A stretch of 64,000 nucleotides of DNA from Megamerina dolium. Taxonomy: Eukaryota > Arthropoda > Insecta > Diptera > Megamerinidae. Position 1 is the stretch's first letter; each line of letters begins with the position of its first letter. Of the stretch, positions 61,701-64,000 are shown piece after piece. Made by a program: the position numbers and the translations under genes. Location: positions 9,627,277 to 9,691,276 of the forward strand of contig OY978526.1 of NCBI GenBank assembly GCA_963854835.1. Reading direction: 5' to 3'. Below the pieces are notes generated by a model. It was given only the letters and a program-made list of their open reading frames with translations. It did no database searches and was not told the DNA's origin.

Positions 61701-64000
61701 GCATTCCCTCAAGCATATTCATCTAAATGATAATAGCATACAAGAAATTAATGACGGCAGTTTTGTCGATTTGGGAAATATAACCTCAATCGATTTGTCA
61801 AATAATCAAATCACCTCGATACGACCCAGTGCATTTGTGAACGTAATGAGCATTAAACGTCTGAATTTGCATGGCAATCAATTGTCAGCATTCAAGGGTG
61901 AATTTTTCAATACCGGCACTGGTCTCGAAGAATTGGATATATCCGACAATCATCTGAGTTATCTGTTTCCATCATCGTTTCGCATACATCCACGTTTACG
62001 AGAAATTAGAGCTGCCAACAATAAGTTCAGCTTCTTTCCGGCAGAGCTAATAACAACTCTACAATTCTTAGAGTACATCGATCTGTCACATAATCAATTG
62101 AAATCAATAGAAGAATTGGACTTTGCACGCTTGCCACGTCTGCGTGTGCTTATGGTCGCTCACAATCAGCTCGATATGCTCAGTGAGATGGCATTCCACA
62201 ATTCGACACAATTGCAAATTGTTGACCTATCACATAATCAATTGGATCGCATCGGTGAGCGCACATTTGAAGGTTTAGTACGTTTGGAAATGCTCAATTT
62301 GGAAAATAATCAATTGAACGAGCTATCCGATTCAGTATTTGAACGTTCGAAATTGCAAATGTTGGAAAACATAAATCTTGCTCGCAATAAATTCAACTAT
62401 GCGCCTCTGAATGCGCTACAACGTCAATATTTCTTTGTTTCGTCAGTGGATCTGAGTCACAATCGCATCAGAGATATACCAGCCGATGACAGCATTATGG
62501 TGAATATCAAGAATTTAGATTTATCCTATAATCCACTATCTGAGAGTGCTGTCAAGAATGTTCTGAATGAACCAAAGACTGTACGTGAATTAAACTTGGC
62601 CGGAACTGGAATCTCTCACCTTGAGCCATTAGAAACGCCATTTTTGCAGTATTTAAACTTATCTAATAATAAACTGAAATCGATTGATGTTGAAGTCTTT
62701 CAGCGTACAACGTTGTTGGAAACGTTAGATCTGTCAAGCAATCAACTCGAGAACTTATCCGAACTAGCAGCAGCCTGGCCAAAATTGCACTCGCTTCAAA
62801 CACTAGATCTGTCCAATAATAGTTTCGAAACAATTGCATCAGATAACTTTGAGCATTTGGACATGCTGCGAACTCTGAGTATAAAACATCTTTTTAACTG
62901 CAATCGCATTGAGAAGAATGCATTTAAACACGTCCCCAATTTGGCTAAACTTGAAGCCTATGATTTGCCCCTTCTTGGATATCTCGATTTGCATGGCATA
63001 CTTGAACTACTGCCCGCATTAGAAAGCATTGATTTGGAGGTAAAAGATTCCACAATCGGCACTGAACAAATTCAGCCTGCCAAACATCCACGGCTTAAAT
63101 CGATCGGCATACATGGTGACCGTTTGAAGACGATCTCGTCTGGCACACTTGCTGGCCTCAAAAGTCATGATTTAACGGTTAAATTACAAAATACTTCACT
63201 CGGTGCTTTGCCACCAGCACTATTGTTCCCTGTGCCGCGTTCCTCGCATCTAACACTGGACATTGAGGGATCAAAAATCAGTGTGCTGGTGCCACAATTT
63301 CTGACTGCTCTTGAGGATCGCCGTTTAAGTCTTCAACTCAAAGGTCTCTCCACAAATCCCATACATTGTGATTGTAATGCACGTGCCCTGCGCCGTTGGT
63401 TGCCCAACTCTCATATGACCGATGTTACTTGCCATTCGCCCGCATTCTTGGCAGGAAAGCCGCTAATCGAAGTGGCTGATGATGAACTCACTTGTGATCC
63501 ACGTCGAATGACCTCGACTACAACCACTAGTACCACATCACAGTATATGTTAAAGTCTTCATCAAAGCTTCTGACCCGCTCCACCACCACCACGGAAGAG
63601 CCAATGATCATTTGGAGTCTAGAACAAACACAACCACCGCCAATGAAAATCAAAACAAAAACACCAATTATGAAGGCACCAATCATGAGTAATGATGACA
63701 CACTCATTATTGGCATTGTAGGCGGAGTGGTAGCCTTTATTGCAATACTCATTATTATCATTTGTATTGTACGATTGCGCATGAGTAACGTGGACTATCA
63801 CAATGGGCCCGCAGTTATTGGTATACCACCTATGCCGATGGGACCCGGCAGTGTGCCATTGAGCTACAAGGGTACGCCTACTGCCCTATATGCAGTTCCG
63901 CCGTATGCAACACAAAACTATGCCACCCTACCACATAAAGCCGCCTCAATACATCAATCCACACAAAATCTATCACAACGCACAGCACCACCAGGGCAAA
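52589..64000 (+). CDS. Chaoptin-like giant LRR transmembrane protein (spliced, 3' end outside)
   Basis: Seven coding exons: 52589-52725, 52905-53064, 59157-59420, 60280-60379, 60486-60775, 60880-61026 and 61090-64000 (open). Joined, they give 1336 residues without a stop; all junctions are GT/AG and keep frame. The protein has a signal peptide (about 1-30, cleavage after IKA), a Cys-rich N-cap (C34, C45, C47, then MDC), more than 30 leucine-rich repeats of 23-25 residues with LxxLxLxxN cores, and an LRRCT cap (about 1120-1170; HCDCNARALRRWL, TC, TCD). A Ser/Thr stalk follows, one membrane span (about 1237-1264, IIGIVGGVVAFIAILIIIIC) and a Pro/Tyr-rich tail. It is probably a neuronal or epithelial surface adhesion or recognition protein. 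Architecture resembles Drosophila CG7896, whereas chaoptin itself is lipid-anchored. The family call is firm; the exact orthologue is not. Confidence 0.92.
52905..53064 (+). CDS. LRR gene exon 2: N-terminal cap
   Basis: Begins after CACAG and completes the split Arg codon, then CNVVPFAATLQLGAVAMDCD. The two Cys here join two from exon 1 to form an LRRNT-like cap. It ends VLPSQ in phase 0 before GTGAGT. Confidence 0.9.
54340..55190 (-). mobile_element. LINE 3' fragment with RNase H and poly(A) tail
   Basis: A minus-strand LINE copy. Its poly(A) tail is the T-run at about 54340-54355, and the ORF2 remnant extends right to about 55190. The 5' side is truncated. It lies in intron 2 of the LRR gene, antisense to it. 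Confidence 0.85.
54839..55078 (-). pseudogene. LINE RNase H domain fragment
   Basis: Minus-strand reading AEVYAIQKAMDYKRLKC contains the catalytic Glu, ICVCSDSQAALLALDNP a catalytic Asp, and LIWVPGHMGIVDNETSDALV the C-terminal His and Asp region. Upstream and downstream parts are in other frames with stops. It is a lineage distinct from the RNase H fragment at 11480, judging by the differing sequence. Confidence 0.85.
55191..56049. other. Intronic AT-rich DNA
   Basis: About 860 bp of intron 2 between the LINE and the Tc1-like element. Nothing was recognised apart from poly(A) and poly(T) tracts. Confidence 0.6.
56050..57701 (-). mobile_element. Tc1-like transposon with IR/DR ends
   Basis: A 1652-bp element between TA dinucleotides (56048-56049 and 57702-57703). 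Outer ends match over 28 bp: CAGTGGCTCCCAGCTTATTT at 56050 and, reversed, CAGTGGCTCACAGCTTATTT at 57701, the match continuing to GTACAGT. Each end has a second, inner copy of the core about 200 bp inside (56254-56273 and 57481-57500). This two-repeat-per-end layout is the IR/DR type known from several Tc1-like elements. Confidence 0.93.
56311..57329 (-). pseudogene. Tc1-like transposase, one frameshift
   Basis: The minus-strand frame from 57329 reads MGRRTTMEQRKLVINHFRKG, then paired helix-turn-helix blocks (SVRKIAEMTNLSASTVQYII; SAETVRRVLRNHDL), the catalytic block VIFADESKFNIFGSDG, GGGSVMVWACMSAAGVGEL and YYQDNDPKHKS. One frameshift near 56574 moves the C-terminal part, LIWNCPHLMSPPPQSSDMNV then IENLWSILDNKI, into another frame. 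The D, D and E catalytic residues are all present. The total is close to the usual 340 residues, so this is the best-preserved transposon gene in the window, yet it would not make a full protein as read. Confidence 0.92.
57702..58371. other. Intronic AT-rich DNA
   Basis: About 670 bp of intron 2 with nothing recognised. Confidence 0.6.
58372..58770 (-). mobile_element. LINE 3' end with CCTAACC-type terminus
   Basis: Read on the minus strand: an RNase H remnant (KDQAAIKAIDSFLFKSKII, DCRRSLNEIAE), then the C-terminal Cys/His segment, a stop, a short 3' region GGCCTACGTGTGCCCTCC and a terminus CACTCTAACCTAACCTAT. A deletion seems to join the RNase H remnant straight to the zinc region. The same 3' terminus is attached to the SINE-like block at 39621. 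Confidence 0.82.
58454..58693 (-). pseudogene. LINE ORF2 C-terminal zinc region
   Basis: A 79-residue frame MRLPRMGLGHLVHDYCRSCR, then DEVELETVSQLLGTYPALCKR. CRSC with a later CKRH resembles the CxxC...H...C motif at the C-terminus of jockey/I-type LINE proteins, and the frame ends VIE at the natural stop near the 3' end. It is only the tail of the protein. Confidence 0.75.
58771..59156. other. Intronic AT-rich DNA before exon 3
   Basis: About 390 bp with a poly(T) tract near 59090 and a pyrimidine-rich run before the CTTGCAG acceptor. Nothing else was recognised. Confidence 0.65.
59157..59420 (+). CDS. LRR gene exon 3: first leucine-rich repeats
   Basis: 264 bp, phase 0 on both sides. It encodes SFGNLKLPIEELDLSNNLIR, then LTKLRLANNLLG and LKNLKILDLSGNKIKSIEEG, clear LRR cores. 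The donor is AAAG then GTAAGC. Confidence 0.93.
60280..60379 (+). CDS. LRR gene exon 4
   Basis: 100 bp starting after TTTACAG with EFYMDRNNLADVPTNSLNGP and ALRHLSLRHNNI. It ends with one base of a split codon, before GTACGA. Confidence 0.88.
60486..60775 (+). CDS. LRR gene exon 5
   Basis: 290 bp starting after TTATTTAG. It completes the split Ala codon, then TLRYETFAAQPQLQIVDLRY and further repeats (REIKLAGNRITNL, LQKLDLSENFIAQF, LKALNLSLNMIQ). It ends in phase 0 before GTAAGC. Confidence 0.92.
60832..60870 (+). repeat. (TC)n tract in LRR gene intron 5
   Basis: A CT-dinucleotide run directly before the TATATAG acceptor of exon 6. It may serve as an extended pyrimidine tract for splicing. 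Confidence 0.9.
60880..61026 (+). CDS. LRR gene exon 6
   Basis: 147 bp, phase 0. It encodes RLDETHLQVVKHLEILDLSR, then FRELTELKHLDLSLNSLRT, two LRRs. The donor is GTAAGT. Confidence 0.92.
61090..64000 (+). CDS. LRR gene exon 7: bulk of ectodomain, membrane span, tail (open)
   Basis: 2911 bp open to the window edge, 970 codons plus one base. After IEDDALEGLDNLQTLVIRDN it runs through some 30 LRRs, several with N-terminal LDLSxN cores. The LRRCT (NPIHCDCNARALRRWL) is at about 63355-63500 and the Thr-rich stalk at about 63505-63600. The membrane span is at about 63700-63780, followed by basic RLRMSN and a tail with repeated Pro/Tyr (VPLSYKGTPTALYAVPPYAT). Confidence 0.93.
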   Translation, partial: MEDDALEGLDNLQTLVIRDNNILLIPGSALGRISNLNSLHLDFNRVAALSSEILGSIQASGITTLTLSRNVIRELPPGSFAMFSNLHSLDLSGNSIAMITSDIFNGLEATLSELKLSQNRITALGSTPFGLVELRTLDLSDNNLADLPPNIFEGLDNLLFLNFSGNHHLSPIQPVLIQSLARLQIVDLSRCSIKQLSGDLFTNMHSLKHIHLNDNSIQEINDGSFVDLGNITSIDLSNNQITSIRPSAFVNVMSIKRLNLHGNQLSAFKGEFFNTGTGLEELDISDNHLSYLFPSSFRIHPRLREIRAANNKFSFFPAELITTLQFLEYIDLSHNQLKSIEELDFARLPRLRVLMVAHNQLDMLSEMAFHNSTQLQIVDLSHNQLDRIGERTFEGLVRLEMLNLENNQLNELSDSVFERSKLQMLENINLARNKFNYAPLNALQRQYFFVSSVDLSHNRIRDIPADDSIMVNIKNLDLSYNPLSESAVKNVLNEPKTVRELNLAGTGISHLEPLETPFLQYLNLSNNKLKSIDVEVFQRTTLLETLDLSSNQLENLSELAAAWPKLHSLQTLDLSNNSFETIASDNFEHLDMLRTLSIKHLFNCNRIEKNAFKHVPNLAKLEAYDLPLLGYLDLHGILELLPALESIDLEVKDSTIGTEQIQPAKHPRLKSIGIHGDRLKTISSGTLAGLKSHDLTVKLQNTSLGALPPALLFPVPRSSHLTLDIEGSKISVLVPQFLTALEDRRLSLQLKGLSTNPIHCDCNARALRRWLPNSHMTDVTCHSPAFLAGKPLIEVADDELTCDPRRMTSTTTTSTTSQYMLKSSSKLLTRSTTTTEEPMIIWSLEQTQPPPMKIKTKTPIMKAPIMSNDDTLIIGIVGGVVAFIAILIIIICIVRLRMSNVDYHNGPAVIGIPPMPMGPGSVPLSYKGTPTALYAVPPYATQNYATLPHKAASIHQSTQNLSQRTAPPGQ

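Overview
The window is AT-rich nuclear DNA from an insect, most likely a higher fly (Diptera). A tephritid-type genome is my best guess, but this is inference from repeat content and protein style, not a database match. It has spliced GT/AG genes, long intergenic and intronic space, mariner and Tc1-like transposons, jockey- and I/R1-type LINEs, a tRNA-derived SINE, and many CA, TA and CAA microsatellites. I see no bacterial operons, CRISPR arrays or rRNA genes.

Only one host gene can be supported. It lies on the + strand at the right end (52589 to beyond 64000) and encodes a very large chaoptin-like leucine-rich-repeat transmembrane protein. Seven coding exons are visible: a signal peptide, a Cys-rich N-cap, more than 30 LRRs, an LRRCT cap, a Ser/Thr stalk, one membrane span and a Pro/Tyr-rich cytoplasmic tail that runs off the window. 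All six introns keep the reading frame. The second intron (6.1 kb) holds a LINE fragment, a nearly complete Tc1-like element and another LINE 3' end.

The rest is a repeat landscape. From left to right: a SINE edge; a mariner interrupted by a SINE (2156-3814); a mini-me-like GC-box repeat (copy A); a 5'-truncated jockey LINE (6056-7860); a mariner 5' end (7979-8344); a mellifera-type mariner (9148-10215); a LINE RNase H fragment (11480-12610); GC-box repeat copy B; a second mellifera-type mariner interrupted by a SINE (18337-19990); a tandem duplication; a third mariner type (22857-24104); GC-box copy C (inverted); a decayed tandem array near 30 kb; two badly decayed mariners (34.2 and 36.5 kb); a SINE/LINE-tail chimera near 39.6 kb; a hAT-like remnant (41935-42645); a mariner end (44085-44358); GC-box copy D (inverted); two copies of a TTAA-flanked MITE-like element (about 49.5 and 50.7 kb); then the LRR gene.

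The most notable non-host structure is the family of four 1.3-1.9 kb elements (A-D). One end carries a GTCGGC/GCCGAC hairpin. The other end carries a TATACC/GGTATA hairpin next to a GGAC microsatellite. The interior is an array of roughly 150-bp units, each with a GGGCGTGG (CCACGCCC) box, a Sp/KLF-type motif, in otherwise AT-rich DNA. Copy lengths differ in steps of about 300 bp, so the array appears to expand by dimers. Two SINE insertions inside mariner transposase genes, each with a recognisable target-site duplication, give a clear relative chronology.
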